Assembly (NCBI RefSeq): GCF_001282685.1
Contig: NZ_LN875035.1
Span: 3,228,411-3,292,410 of the forward strand
DNA from: Niameybacter massiliensis
GTDB lineage: Bacteria > Bacillota > Clostridia > Lachnospirales > Cellulosilyticaceae
DNA length: 64,000 bases
Direction: 5' to 3'
The position numbers and the translations under genes were made by a program. Below are positions 36,872-45,620 of this stretch, piece by piece. The notes beneath the pieces are model-generated. The model was not told the origin of the DNA. It saw only the letters and a list, made by a program, of their open reading frames with translations, and ran no database searches. Each line of letters begins with the position of its first letter. Within the stretch, counting starts at the first letter, position 1.

Positions 36872-37219
36872 TTAAGAAACTAACATCCTTTCTATTATAA
36901 ATTGCCCACATTCTTGGTTAAGCCTATGTAAGCTCCCTGCTACCGCATGTCTACCTTGTTTGGTAAACGGTGTTGGCTCTTTTCCTAGTAATTCTTTAAT
37001 CTTAGAAAAAATAGGTTTAACAGATAACTTGCTTTCTAACCATTCATATTGTACATCAAGTGTACTCGGCTCCTTGCTTGGATAAGCTCCTTTAACGACT
37101 GTTCCCACTGATACGATGGTCCCACCTATGTAAGTAAAAATCATATCTCCTTCTAAAACGCCTTCTAAATCAGGTTCTACTTCAAAAGATTTGTTTTGGA
37201 ATACAATATAATAATTCAT
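36872..37219 (-). CDS. hypothetical protein, possible PUA/EVE-like fold
   Basis: A 115-residue cytoplasmic protein with a good ribosome site (AAGGGGG). The first half (YYIVFQNKSFEVEPDLEGVLEGDMIFTYIGGTIVSVGTVVKGAY) has the strand pattern of a small beta-barrel such as the EVE/PUA-like domains, where a polar loop precedes a hydrophobic strand ending in GTV; this is inference from pattern only. The second half is helical and contains GRHAVAGSLHRLNQECGQFI. I do not know the function. It is monocistronic, with its own terminator. Confidence 0.65.
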   Translation of the reverse strand: MNYYIVFQNKSFEVEPDLEGVLEGDMIFTYIGGTIVSVGTVVKGAYPSKEPSTLDVQYEWLESKLSVKPIFSKIKELLGKEPTPFTKQGRHAVAGSLHRLNQECGQFIIERMLVS

Positions 37220-37280
37220 AGCTTATCCCCCTTATAATTAGAAAATAGATGCTATCTTTATTTTACTACAAAATCCAACT

Positions 37281-37335
37281 AAAAAGGGAGATTTGATAAG
37301 AATTTTCTAATTAATTCTTATCAAATCTCCCTTTT
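37281..37335. terminator. bidirectional terminator after the PHP gene
   Basis: A 23-base perfect inverted repeat beginning AAAAGGGAGATTTGATAAG. T-rich flanks lie on both sides, and on the minus strand it ends the PHP gene. Confidence 0.85.
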
Positions 37336-37341
37336 CCTTTT

Positions 37342-38181
37342 CTACTTAAGTAATGGCTCAATATTTACCATGTCTCTTGTTATATTCATACATCCAATGG
37401 TTTGGTCTAAAGTTTTTGCTTCTTTTCCAAACTCTCCATGTTCATCACTTCCTGTTGTAATAAGCATATTGTGCTTTTTACAGAAGTCTAAACAGGTCTT
37501 AGTCATCATTTCACTATGTGTTGGGTAGTAACATTCAACACCTTGTAATCCCATTTTTCTAAGAGTTTCTAATTCTTCTTCTAAAGCTTCTTGTGAGAGT
37601 TCTTTGAAGTAAGACATTGGATGAGCAAGCACGCTATATCCGCCTGCTTCTTTTATTGCATCACACAGCTCTTCAAGACTTGGAAAATCATATTCTGTGA
37701 AATCACAGCCATATTCTCTATAATATCTAAATCCCTCAAATAATCTTGAGCTTAGTCCTTTATCAAATAAATAATGCAGACCTTTCCATCCACCTTTACG
37801 TCTATCATAAGTATAGGCTTCAAAATCAGCTACTGAAACACGTGAATCTACCTTTTCTAAGTTTACAACAAGATCATCACTCATACGATTCATTTCACGG
37901 TCTGCTAAGTCAATTAGCTCAAAAAGACGTTTAGAATCTTCAAATCCATAGGCAAGAAGATGTACTACTTTATCTTTATAGCTGGCATTAATCTCTACTC
38001 CACGAATAGGGATAATACCTGCTTTACGTGCTGCTTCTTGCAATCCTTCCCAGGATTCTAATTTATTATGATCTGTAATAGCCAAAATCTTTACATTTCT
38101 ATCTACTGCTTTATCTACAATTTCTTGTGGCGACATGGTTCCATCAGAAAAATAAGTATGCATGTGTAAATCTACTTTCAT
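37342..38181 (-). CDS. PHP-domain phosphoesterase (RNase AM / TrpH-like)
   Basis: A 279-residue metal-dependent phosphoesterase. The PHP motifs are all present: DLHMHTYFSDGTMSP (motif 1, residues 4-18), ITDHNKLESWEG (motif 2), RGVEINA, LAHPMSYF (motif 3) and TGSDEHGEFG (motif 4). Relatives act as 3',5'-nucleotide bisphosphatases or trim 5' ends of small RNAs; which applies here is not known. I start at ATG 38181, seven bases after AGGAGGAG; the frame extends to 38259 but the added residues (ending KKRLRGGEK) are a translation of the leader. It faces away from the tRNA gene. Confidence 0.92.
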   Translation of the reverse strand: MKVDLHMHTYFSDGTMSPQEIVDKAVDRNVKILAITDHNKLESWEGLQEAARKAGIIPIRGVEINASYKDKVVHLLAYGFEDSKRLFELIDLADREMNRMSDDLVVNLEKVDSRVSVADFEAYTYDRRKGGWKGLHYLFDKGLSSRLFEGFRYYREYGCDFTEYDFPSLEELCDAIKEAGGYSVLAHPMSYFKELSQEALEEELETLRKMGLQGVECYYPTHSEMMTKTCLDFCKKHNMLITTGSDEHGEFGKEAKTLDQTIGCMNITRDMVNIEPLLK

Positions 38182-38296
38182 TTTTTCTCCTCCTCTAAGT
38201 CTTTTCTTTGTTATAACCATTATACCTAAAAGCGCACCTTTACTAAAGCGTAAACTCATTTTCCAAAAATTGTATAATTTTCTTTACCAAACTCTC

Positions 38297-38325
38297 TTGA
38301 CTTCTCTTTTTATTAAGTATATACT
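38297..38325 (+). promoter_or_regulatory. promoter of the tRNA-fMet gene
   Basis: TTGACT at 38297-38302 and TATACT at 38320-38325 are 17 bases apart, ending 16 bases before the tRNA. Confidence 0.85.
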
Positions 38326-38341
38326 ATTTTTATCACATTGA

Positions 38342-38414
38342 CGCGGAGTGGAGCAGTTGGCAGCTCGTCGGGCTCATAACCCGAAGGTCTCAGGTTCAAG
38401 TCCTGACTCCGCAA
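38342..38414 (+). tRNA. initiator tRNA-fMet (CAT)
   Basis: A complete cloverleaf with anticodon CAT in CTCATAA. Two initiator features are clear: the first base pair of the acceptor is a C1-A72 mismatch (5' CGCGGAG, 3' CTCCGCA), and the anticodon stem ends in three G-C pairs (GGG/CCC). The T loop is GTTCAAGTC. The CCA end is not encoded; AATTT follows. The gene stands alone and not in a tRNA cluster. Confidence 0.97.
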
Positions 38415-38417
38415 TTT

Positions 38418-38455
38418 AAAAAGCCTAAATCTTACGATTTAGGCTTTTTTTGTTT
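38418..38455. terminator. terminator after tRNA-fMet, shared with the convergent flippase gene
   Basis: AAAAGCCTAAATC pairs with GATTTAGGCTTTT with a four-base loop, then TTTTGTTTTG on the plus strand. The stem overlaps the last codons of the minus-strand membrane protein gene. Confidence 0.9.
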
Positions 38456-39473
38456 TGTTTTTTAATCGTTCTCTTACTGGTCTTTCATCTTTCTTCCAAA
38501 ATGTAAAGCACATGCCTACACATATAGTTAAATAGAAAGTAATCATTCTCCATATCAATATGGAGACATTTAAAAGATTTGGCGGGAAGAATAGCCTAAA
38601 GAAAGTAAAGAAACTTACCTCTGCCCCTCCAGCTGCGCCTGGTAATGGAATAAAACTTGAAATCATAAGCACAAAAGCTTGTGCTGAAATGATTGATATT
38701 ACTGATCCATTTAGATTAAAAGCCCTTAGTATAAAATAAGGTACTAAAAAATACACTGTAAGCTGAATGACTGAACAAATCATCATTGCTAAAATCATTT
38801 CTTTATTCTGTTTCATCCATTTAAAGCTTTTATAAAAGCTATCAAATTCTTTTCTAATATAGTGCTTTTTTCTTTCTACATCCTTGACCCATCCAAGCTT
38901 CCCTAGCCCATCTATTACTTTGCATGTCCATTTAACAGTCCCATTTTTAAAGTAACCGATAGAAAGTAAGCCAAGAACAACGGCTGTATTCACCGCAAAT
39001 CCAAACCACACCATATAAGTAAAGCCACTTACGGTCTGTGAGAATTCTTCTAGCTTAAAATATAAAACCACCAAGGAGTATAGCGTAAGTACAACTTGAT
39101 AGACTATAAATTTAGTAAGTAGACAGCTACTGGCTATTCCAAAAGGTACACCTGTTTTGACCATATGCAATGCTTGCATCGGCTGACCTCCACTAGAAAA
39201 AGGTGTAATGCAGTTAAAAAACTGCCCGATCATTGTGGTCTGAACCGTAGACTTAAACTTCTGCCTAGGATGAAGCTTTGCAGTCACTAAGTGTAAAATA
39301 AAGCTTTCTAGTGCCCAGTACACCACCATGAGTAGTAGTGTACCTAGAATCCATTCTATCTTTGCCTTACTAAAAATGGTTAATAGATTATTCTGTTCTT
39401 TATAACTTACATAACTAATGATTCCTATAAGAGACATTAAGATAATAACTAAATTTCTTTTTTTAATCTTCAT
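38439..39473 (-). CDS. lysylphosphatidylglycerol synthase-type membrane protein (UPF0104/flippase-like)
   Basis: A 344-residue integral membrane protein with about eight helices, of the family that includes the flippase half of MprF. Family wording is visible in FNCITPFSSGGQPMQALHMVKTGVPFGIASS (about 90-120) and in SSFIPLPGAAGGAEVSFFTFFRLFF near residue 275. The soluble aminoacyl-transferase domain of MprF is absent. The start codon overlaps the stop of the glycosyltransferase gene (TAATG), so the two are made together. This suggests synthesis and membrane translocation of a glycolipid or other envelope lipid (inference). Confidence 0.88.
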   Translation of the reverse strand: MKIKKRNLVIILMSLIGIISYVSYKEQNNLLTIFSKAKIEWILGTLLLMVVYWALESFILHLVTAKLHPRQKFKSTVQTTMIGQFFNCITPFSSGGQPMQALHMVKTGVPFGIASSCLLTKFIVYQVVLTLYSLVVLYFKLEEFSQTVSGFTYMVWFGFAVNTAVVLGLLSIGYFKNGTVKWTCKVIDGLGKLGWVKDVERKKHYIRKEFDSFYKSFKWMKQNKEMILAMMICSVIQLTVYFLVPYFILRAFNLNGSVISIISAQAFVLMISSFIPLPGAAGGAEVSFFTFFRLFFPPNLLNVSILIWRMITFYLTICVGMCFTFWKKDERPVRERLKNKTKKA

Positions 39474-40543
39474 TATCCTACAAACCTATTCAGCAAGGTT
39501 TTAATCTTTACTGGCTTTGTTTCATTTAAGATTTGATTGTAGAATTCATCCCACATGCTTAATACATGGTCTCTATGATAAAATTCATGCCCTTTCCAAG
39601 AGGAAGCACATGCCTTTTGATAGTAGAGTTCATCTTGTGATAGACGCTCTAAAATATTTTTAAATTCTTCTATATTATTTCCTCTTAAATAGAAATCAAA
39701 TAGTATATTTTTATAAATATCAATGTCTCTTAATAAAATAGGTATTTTGCAATTCATAGATTCTAAAATAGTCATTGGGAATAACTCTTCAAAAGATGGT
39801 AAGAACATCACATCTCCTAAGTTATAGACTTCATTCATCAGTTCTCTATCGATAATTCCTAAGAACTTAAGATTGTCTGGTGGATTTTCCACTACTTCTT
39901 TAATTTCTTTATAGCCATCTGTCATTTTGCCAAATGAGAAGCCTCCTGCCCATACAAATTGCATATGAGGCATTTCTTTAGCTATTTGTATAAAGTCAAA
40001 TATACCTTTTCTCGTTTGGAGCTGTCCTACACATAATACCGTAAATTTATCCGTATCTAAGTTATATTTCTCTCTTAAATTCTTCTTATTAGACTTTTCC
40101 ATTGGATAGAATTGTTTATCACAAACAAAGTTAGGAATATAAGTTACCTTTTCTGGGTCTACCCCATAAGCTGCTAATCTATCAATAAAATATGGATTAA
40201 CTGTTACAAGATGATCCATACTTTTATAAAACTGTATAAGATACTTATAAAAAACCGCCTTGCATACCTTCGGTAACTGTAAACTGCTATCTACTGTTTC
40301 TGGCAAGAAGTGCACATATCCTACTGTTACCCCGTTAAATTTTGCAAATGGGATAGATAAGAAATATCTAAAATTGACAGTATGATAATGAGTAATGTCT
40401 GCATCTGGCCATTTATTTTCAGTTACTACAAATTGGTCCTTTAACCCCTCTTTTACAAGGTTTACTTGTTCATCATAAGCAGAAAGTACACCTTGCCCTT
40501 TTACTTTTGCTGCCTGTGAGAGCATATCAATTTTATAAATCAT
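39473..40543 (-). CDS. glycosyltransferase, GT4 family
   Basis: A 356-residue GT-B fold glycosyltransferase. The C-terminal half is clearest: TVLCVGQLQTRKGIFDFIQIAKEMPHMQFVWAGG, LKFLGIIDRELMNEVYNLGDVMFLPSFEELFPMTILESMNCKIPILLRD, in which E..FPMTILE is the GT4 donor-binding E-x7-E motif. The N-terminal acceptor half starts IDMLSQAAKVKGQGVLSAY and contains HYHTVNF. Relatives include diacylglycerol glucosyltransferases and other membrane-lipid glycosyltransferases; the coupled flippase-like gene supports a lipid acceptor, but the exact reaction is unknown. GGGGGAT precedes the ATG. Confidence 0.88.
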   Translation of the reverse strand: MIYKIDMLSQAAKVKGQGVLSAYDEQVNLVKEGLKDQFVVTENKWPDADITHYHTVNFRYFLSIPFAKFNGVTVGYVHFLPETVDSSLQLPKVCKAVFYKYLIQFYKSMDHLVTVNPYFIDRLAAYGVDPEKVTYIPNFVCDKQFYPMEKSNKKNLREKYNLDTDKFTVLCVGQLQTRKGIFDFIQIAKEMPHMQFVWAGGFSFGKMTDGYKEIKEVVENPPDNLKFLGIIDRELMNEVYNLGDVMFLPSFEELFPMTILESMNCKIPILLRDIDIYKNILFDFYLRGNNIEEFKNILERLSQDELYYQKACASSWKGHEFYHRDHVLSMWDEFYNQILNETKPVKIKTLLNRFVG

Positions 40544-40706
40544 AATAATCCCCCGTTCATTTTATAAGCTATACCATGCTGTTTATATTACTATATTATC
40601 AAGCAATTATTAAAAACCATGATTCTATTTCTTAAGTTTTCTTAAAGTTATTCTGGGTTATTCTTAATTATAACAAAATTTTTAAATAATTCAACTTTAG
40701 CAGACC

Positions 40707-41165
40707 TTATAGGACTTTCTTCATGAATAGATCACAGCGACTACATACTTCTATTCCTTTTTCTTGTCTAAAGCCAAAACGCTCATAAAGAGGCAATGCC
40801 TTAACGAGTACTGAATTGGTTTGAAGTGTTATTGTTTTATAGCCTAACGCTTTAGCTGCTTCTAAAGCATTTTCCATAAGCTTCTTACCTAAACCTTTTC
40901 CTTGATAACTTGGTAATAGATACATTTTCCTAAGTTCACAAGTCGTTTCATCTACTTTAAATATTCCTGTAGATCCAATAATTCTATCGTCTTCGAGGAT
41001 AACTTGAAACCATCCCTTATTATTCATATAGTATTTTTTCAAATTGGTGACATCTAAATCCTCCTCTTCTGGATTAAATTCTAATCCATATCCACTAAGC
41101 ACTTCTCTAACAACCTTAAGAACACCTTCTTCATCTCCTTGTTGGGCTTCTCTAAAATTAATCAT
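40707..41165 (-). CDS. GNAT-family N-acetyltransferase
   Basis: A 152-residue acetyltransferase. The acetyl-CoA loop lies in CELRKMYLLPSYQGKGLGKKLMENALEAAKALGY, with the classical Q-G-K-G-L-G turn, and ALPLYERFGFRQ closes the domain. The C-terminal VCSRCDLFMKK contains a CxxC, unusual but in a short tail. Substrate unknown. GGAGAGA precedes the ATG. The 163 bases upstream of the glycosyltransferase gene's promoter side hold nothing else that I can see. Confidence 0.9.
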   Translation of the reverse strand: MINFREAQQGDEEGVLKVVREVLSGYGLEFNPEEEDLDVTNLKKYYMNNKGWFQVILEDDRIIGSTGIFKVDETTCELRKMYLLPSYQGKGLGKKLMENALEAAKALGYKTITLQTNSVLVKALPLYERFGFRQEKGIEVCSRCDLFMKKVL

Positions 41166-41288
41166 AATTTCTTATTCTCTCTCCAATCTTATCATTTATT
41201 TTCCGTTATTTCTTCTATCTTTATTATAGGCTATAAATGTAAATTTTTAATAAGTTCTTACACTTAAGATAAAAGATAAAAAATTAAA

Positions 41289-41328
41289 GGCCCTCTAACT
41301 ACTATGCACACACAGTTAGAGAAGCCTC
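41289..41328 (-). terminator. terminator of the dapF-pyrG-dapL operon
   Basis: GGC-CCTCTAACT pairs with AGTTAGAG-AAGCCT across the loop, followed on the minus strand by TTTAATTTTTTATC. Confidence 0.75.
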
Positions 41329-41348
41329 TATTCTTTATTTTGTATTTA

Positions 41349-42527
41349 TTATTTTAATGCTTTTAAGCGTTTAATTGCTTCTTCTACGTCTTCTCTTTCA
41401 CCAAATGCTGTAAGTCTGAAGTATCCTTCTCCATTCTTACCAAATCCACTACCTGGTGTACCAACGATATGAGCCTCCTGAAGAAGGTATTCGAAGTACT
41501 CCCATGAAGTCATACCAGATTTACACATCAGCCAAATATAGGGTGAATGCTCTCCACCAATAAAAGACATACCTAACTCTGTTAATGCTTCTGTAAGTAA
41601 AGCAGCATTTTGCTTATAGTACTCAATGTTTTCTTTGATCTGCTGTTGCCCTTCTGGTGTGAATATAGCCGAAGCAGCTTTTTGGATAATATAAGGTACA
41701 CCATTAAATTTAGTGGTTTGTCTTCTAAGCCATAATGAATGTAGGGCTACATCACCACATTTTAATTCAAAAGGTACCACTGTATAACCACATCTTGTTC
41801 CTGTAAATCCTGCTGTCTTAGAAAGAGAACAAAATTCGATAGCACATTTTTTTGCACCTTCAATTTGATAAATACTTCTTGGTAATGTTTCATCACCAAT
41901 GAATGCTTCATAAGCAGCATCAAATAAAATAATAGCATTCTTAGCTAATGCATAGTCCACCCACTCTTTAAGCTGGTCTTTTGAGTAGACAGCACCTGTT
42001 GGGTTGTTTGGTGAACATAGGTAAATAATATCTGCATCAACTGTATAGTCTGGCATAGGTAAGAAGTTATTGTCTTTGTTTGCTTCCATATAACAAATTG
42101 TTCTGTTTGCCATAATATTTGTATCTACATATACTGGGTACACTGGATCTGGAATAAGTACAGTATTATCTGCATCAAAAATATCTAAGATATTTCCTAA
42201 ATCACTTTTAGCACCATCACTTACAAAGATTTCATCTTCACTTACCTCTGTATGATGCCCCTTGTAGTACTCACTGATTGCTTGACGTAAAAAAGCATAA
42301 CCTTGTTCTGGTCCATATCCTTTAAATGTTTCTTTAATCCCCATTTCATCTGTAGCTTCATGTAATGCTTTTGTAACCGCTGGACATAATGGCCTTGTTA
42401 CATCACCTATCCCTAATCTAATCACACGTACATCTGGATTTTGTTTTGTAAACTCTGCTACTTTCTTAGCAATAGTAGAGAACAAATAACTTTGTTCTAA
42501 CTTTAAATAGTTCTCATTAATTTTCAT
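41349..42527 (-). CDS. dapL: LL-diaminopimelate aminotransferase
   Basis: A 392-residue PLP-dependent class I/II aminotransferase that converts tetrahydrodipicolinate directly to LL-diaminopimelate, using glutamate as amino donor. This bypasses the succinylase or acetylase branches of lysine synthesis. The start [20 protein letters not shown] and the [21 protein letters not shown] segment are specific to DapL. The PLP lysine is in [24 protein letters not shown] precedes the ATG. It is the third gene of a dapF-pyrG-dapL operon, 20 bases after pyrG. Confidence 0.96.
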   Translation of the reverse strand: MKINENYLKLEQSYLFSTIAKKVAEFTKQNPDVRVIRLGIGDVTRPLCPAVTKALHEATDEMGIKETFKGYGPEQGYAFLRQAISEYYKGHHTEVSEDEIFVSDGAKSDLGNILDIFDADNTVLIPDPVYPVYVDTNIMANRTICYMEANKDNNFLPMPDYTVDADIIYLCSPNNPTGAVYSKDQLKEWVDYALAKNAIILFDAAYEAFIGDETLPRSIYQIEGAKKCAIEFCSLSKTAGFTGTRCGYTVVPFELKCGDVALHSLWLRRQTTKFNGVPYIIQKAASAIFTPEGQQQIKENIEYYKQNAALLTEALTELGMSFIGGEHSPYIWLMCKSGMTSWEYFEYLLQEAHIVGTPGSGFGKNGEGYFRLTAFGEREDVEEAIKRLKALK

Positions 42528-42547
42528 TCTATCACTCCTTTATAGAT

Positions 42548-44140
42548 CTAACATATACTTGCTGCAATGAAAGCTTTAAAAAGAGGATGTGCTTTGTTTG
42601 GACGACTTTTGAACTCTGGATGGAACTGTACACCTACATAGAAATCATTCTCTGTGTATTCTACAGCTTCTACTAAGTAACCATCTGGTGATGTTCCTGT
42701 TATAGATAAACCACCCTCTTCTAATTGCTCTCTATAAGTATTATTGAATTCATAACGATGTCTATGTCTTTCTGAAATCATTGTTTCTTCGTAAGCTCTT
42801 GCCATCATAGAACCTTCTTGTATTTTACAAGGATATGCACCAAGTCTCATTGTGCCACCTTTAGCATGGCGTTCATATTGATCTTCCATTAAATCAATAA
42901 CTGGGTACTTAGCCTCTGCATCAAACTCACTAGATGTTGCCCCTTCATATCCTAATACATTTCTAGCATATTCCATTACTGCGATTTGCATACCTAAACA
43001 AATACCTAGGTAAGGAATATTATGTACTCTTGCGTAGTTAGCTGTTATAACTTTTCCTTCTACACCACGATTTCCAAATCCTCCTGGAATGAGGATACCA
43101 TCGCAACCTTCTAATACTTCTCTTACATTTTGTTCAGTAATGGTTTCTGAATCAATCCATTTAATTTGAACTTTTGCACTATTTGCATAGCCTGCATGAT
43201 AGAGTGCTTCTGCAACAGAAAGATAAGCATCATGTAATTTTACATATTTACCGACTAAGGCTATCGTTGTTTCTTTTGTACTTCCTTTAATTGTTTCTAT
43301 CAGTTGTTCCCACTCTGTAAGGTCTGGCAGTGGACATTCTAAGTGTAGTTCACGACATACAATACTTGAGAAGTTTTGTTCTTCTAACATCATAGGTGCC
43401 TCATATAGTACTGGCAACGTAATATTTTCAACAACACAATCCATTTTTACATTACAGAATAAGGCAATTTTTTGTTTGATTATTTGATCAATAGGCTCAT
43501 CACTACGTGTCACAATAATATCTGGCATAATCCCTAATGATTGAAGTTCTTTAACTGAATGTTGAGTTGGTTTTGATTTATGCTCATTAGATCCTTTAAT
43601 ATAAGGTACATAAGTGACATGAATAAAGAGGCAATTCTCTCGTCCGACTTCATGTGAAAGTTGACGAATTGCCTCCAAGAAAGGTAGACTTTCTATATCT
43701 CCAGTTGTTCCTCCTACTTCTGTAATGACAATATCGGCATCAGTTTTTTGCCCTACAGCATAAATAAATTCTCTTATTTCATTAGTAACATGAGGAATAA
43801 CCTGTACTGTCTCTCCTAAGTAGTCTCCATTACGTTCTTTATTTAATACACTCCAATAGACTTTACCTGTAGTTAAGTTAGAGTATTTATTTAAGTTTTC
43901 ATCTATAAATCTTTCATAGTGACCTAAATCTAAGTCTGCTTCTGCTCCATCTTCTGTGACATAGACTTCACCATGTTGATACGGACTCATTGTTCCTGGA
44001 TCAATATTAATATAGGGATCTAGCTTTTGTGCTGCTACCTTTAATCCTCTGGCTTTTAATAAGCGACCTAATGATGCTGCTGTGATACCTTTACCAAGTC
44101 CTGATACAACACCACCTGTTACGAAAATAAATTTTGTCAT
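42548..44140 (-). CDS. pyrG: CTP synthase
   Basis: A 530-residue enzyme that aminates UTP to CTP using glutamine. The N-terminal synthetase domain starts [31 protein letters not shown] and shows [29 protein letters not shown]. The C-terminal class I glutamine amidotransferase has its nucleophile in YLGICLGMQ and the His/Glu pair in [13 protein letters not shown]. Full length for the family. Its first four bases overlap the dapF stop. Being placed between two lysine/peptidoglycan-precursor genes is a little unusual and couples a nucleotide enzyme to diaminopimelate supply. Confidence 0.97.
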   Translation of the reverse strand: MTKFIFVTGGVVSGLGKGITAASLGRLLKARGLKVAAQKLDPYINIDPGTMSPYQHGEVYVTEDGAEADLDLGHYERFIDENLNKYSNLTTGKVYWSVLNKERNGDYLGETVQVIPHVTNEIREFIYAVGQKTDADIVITEVGGTTGDIESLPFLEAIRQLSHEVGRENCLFIHVTYVPYIKGSNEHKSKPTQHSVKELQSLGIMPDIIVTRSDEPIDQIIKQKIALFCNVKMDCVVENITLPVLYEAPMMLEEQNFSSIVCRELHLECPLPDLTEWEQLIETIKGSTKETTIALVGKYVKLHDAYLSVAEALYHAGYANSAKVQIKWIDSETITEQNVREVLEGCDGILIPGGFGNRGVEGKVITANYARVHNIPYLGICLGMQIAVMEYARNVLGYEGATSSEFDAEAKYPVIDLMEDQYERHAKGGTMRLGAYPCKIQEGSMMARAYEETMISERHRHRYEFNNTYREQLEEGGLSITGTSPDGYLVEAVEYTENDFYVGVQFHPEFKSRPNKAHPLFKAFIAASIC

Positions 44141-44976
44141 AGTTCTACTACCCCCTCGAAAGTCTTTCGTGCTGCGCCAGTCATATAAACTGTTTCATCT
44201 GAATAGGTGATTTTAAGTTCTCCACCACGTAATTTTACTGTTACTTCTTCATTTTGTTTACAAATGCCATTTAGTACAGCCCCTACTACAGTCGCACAAG
44301 CCCCTGTACCACATGCCAATGTTTCTCCACTTCCTCTTTCCCATACACGCATTTCTAAAGTATGTTCATCAATAACTCTTACGAATTCAGTATTTACTTG
44401 TTCTGGGAATATCTCTGCATGCTCAAAGAGTGGCCCTATTTTTTCAAGTTCCATAGAAGCTACTTCTTCTACAAAAATAATGCAGTGAGGGTTCCCCATA
44501 GATACACATGTTATAGGATAACTATTTCTTCCTATTTGAATATCTTGATGTACAATCTGCGTACCTTCAAGATTGACTGGAATAGCTTTAGGTTCAAGTA
44601 TTGGTGCCCCCATGTCTACGCACACAGATTGTACTTGCCCATTCTCGGCATTTAATTTCAAATGTTTGATACCGCTTAATGTTTCAATATCTATAGACTC
44701 TTTTGTAACTATCTTATGATCATATAAATACTTTCCAACACATCTAATGGCATTGCCACACATTTTACCTTCACTGCCATCTGTATTAAACATACGCATT
44801 TTTGCATCTGCTACATCTGAAGTACAAATAAGTACAATACCATCTCCACCTATTCCAAAGTGTCTATCGGATACTGTGATACTTACTTGTTCTGGATGTG
44901 GCAAATCCTCATTTAGGCAATCAAAATAAATATAATCATTGCCACAGCCTTCCATCTTAATAAATTTTCTTAGCAT
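44137..44976 (-). CDS. dapF: diaminopimelate epimerase
   Basis: A 279-residue PLP-independent racemase turning LL- into meso-diaminopimelate, the precursor of lysine and of the peptidoglycan cross-link. The two catalytic cysteines are C73 (KMCGNAIRC) and C222 ([11 protein letters not shown]). The pseudo-twofold repeat and the start [14 protein letters not shown] are typical. AGGAAG precedes the ATG at 44976. It is the first gene of the operon with pyrG and dapL, so the last two steps to meso-DAP are encoded together. Confidence 0.97.
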   Translation of the reverse strand: MLRKFIKMEGCGNDYIYFDCLNEDLPHPEQVSITVSDRHFGIGGDGIVLICTSDVADAKMRMFNTDGSEGKMCGNAIRCVGKYLYDHKIVTKESIDIETLSGIKHLKLNAENGQVQSVCVDMGAPILEPKAIPVNLEGTQIVHQDIQIGRNSYPITCVSMGNPHCIIFVEEVASMELEKIGPLFEHAEIFPEQVNTEFVRVIDEHTLEMRVWERGSGETLACGTGACATVVGAVLNGICKQNEEVTVKLRGGELKITYSDETVYMTGAARKTFEGVVEL

Positions 44977-45021
44977 GTTCTCACTTCCTGTTAATTCATT
45001 CTATTTTAAAAGGCATGGCCT

Positions 45022-45591
45022 TTAACTTTCATAAACCTTTAATATACTCTCTGCAACATTTTTTCTAGTTGTTCGTCTATCCATGGCTTGCTTTTCTATA
45101 TATTTATGTGCCTGTTCTTCACTCATATTTAAATATTGTATAAGTGTACATTTTGCACGATCTACTAATCTAATTTCTTCAATCTTACTTTGTAATTTTA
45201 AGTTTTCCTTTTTAAGCCCCAACATACGTCGTCTAGAGGCTGTTACTAATTTTATTGCTTGGTAAAACAATGCTTTTCCAATAGGTTTTTCAACTATAAA
45301 TACACCATAGTCTTCTACCTTTAATGCGATATCATCTACTAGCTCATTCTTGACTAACATAATCACTCCAGCTGAAGTACGGTCAGTCACAAAGAATGCC
45401 AATTCATCTCCAAATTCATCTGTAAGTGGTGTATTAATAATAACCATTTCAAACTCACTTTGAGCCACTCTTCTCCTAGCTTCACTACCACTCCCGGCTG
45501 AAGTAATGTTATTCATTTGCCCAGCTTTAAGCAATTCCTCTAAAAGGGCTACTCCCTTTGGAGAACTTGACACAATGAGTACGTCTCCCAT
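45022..45591 (-). CDS. ANTAR-domain RNA-binding antiterminator (NasT/AmiR type)
   Basis: A 189-residue protein with a degenerate receiver-like domain (about 1-120) and a C-terminal ANTAR domain (about 125-185: RRRMLGLKKENLKLQSKIEEIRLVDRAKCTLIQYLNMSEEQAHKYIEKQAMDRRTTRKNVAESIL). ANTAR domains bind paired RNA hairpins and prevent transcription termination. The phosphorylation Asp region reads VIINTPLTDE, lacking the usual Asp of active receivers, so it may be regulated by another signal or partner. It is the last gene of the glutamate synthase/glutamine synthetase operon, 26 bases after glnA, which suggests control of nitrogen genes. The ATG at 45591 is preceded by AAAGGA; GTG at 45594 is an alternative. 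Confidence 0.9.
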   Translation of the reverse strand: MGDVLIVSSSPKGVALLEELLKAGQMNNITSAGSGSEARRRVAQSEFEMVIINTPLTDEFGDELAFFVTDRTSAGVIMLVKNELVDDIALKVEDYGVFIVEKPIGKALFYQAIKLVTASRRRMLGLKKENLKLQSKIEEIRLVDRAKCTLIQYLNMSEEQAHKYIEKQAMDRRTTRKNVAESILKVYES

Positions 45592-45620
45592 CACTCACCA
45601 TCCTTTCAACCTAGTCTATA

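Noticed and set aside
38342-38414. tRNA as an integration site for a mobile element
   Set aside because: No repeat of the tRNA 3' end and no integrase gene are found near it.
45007-45021. Small hairpin (AAAGGC/GCCTTT) at the end of the ANTAR gene
   Set aside because: The stem is only about eight pairs and no U-tract follows on the minus strand, so I do not call it a terminator.
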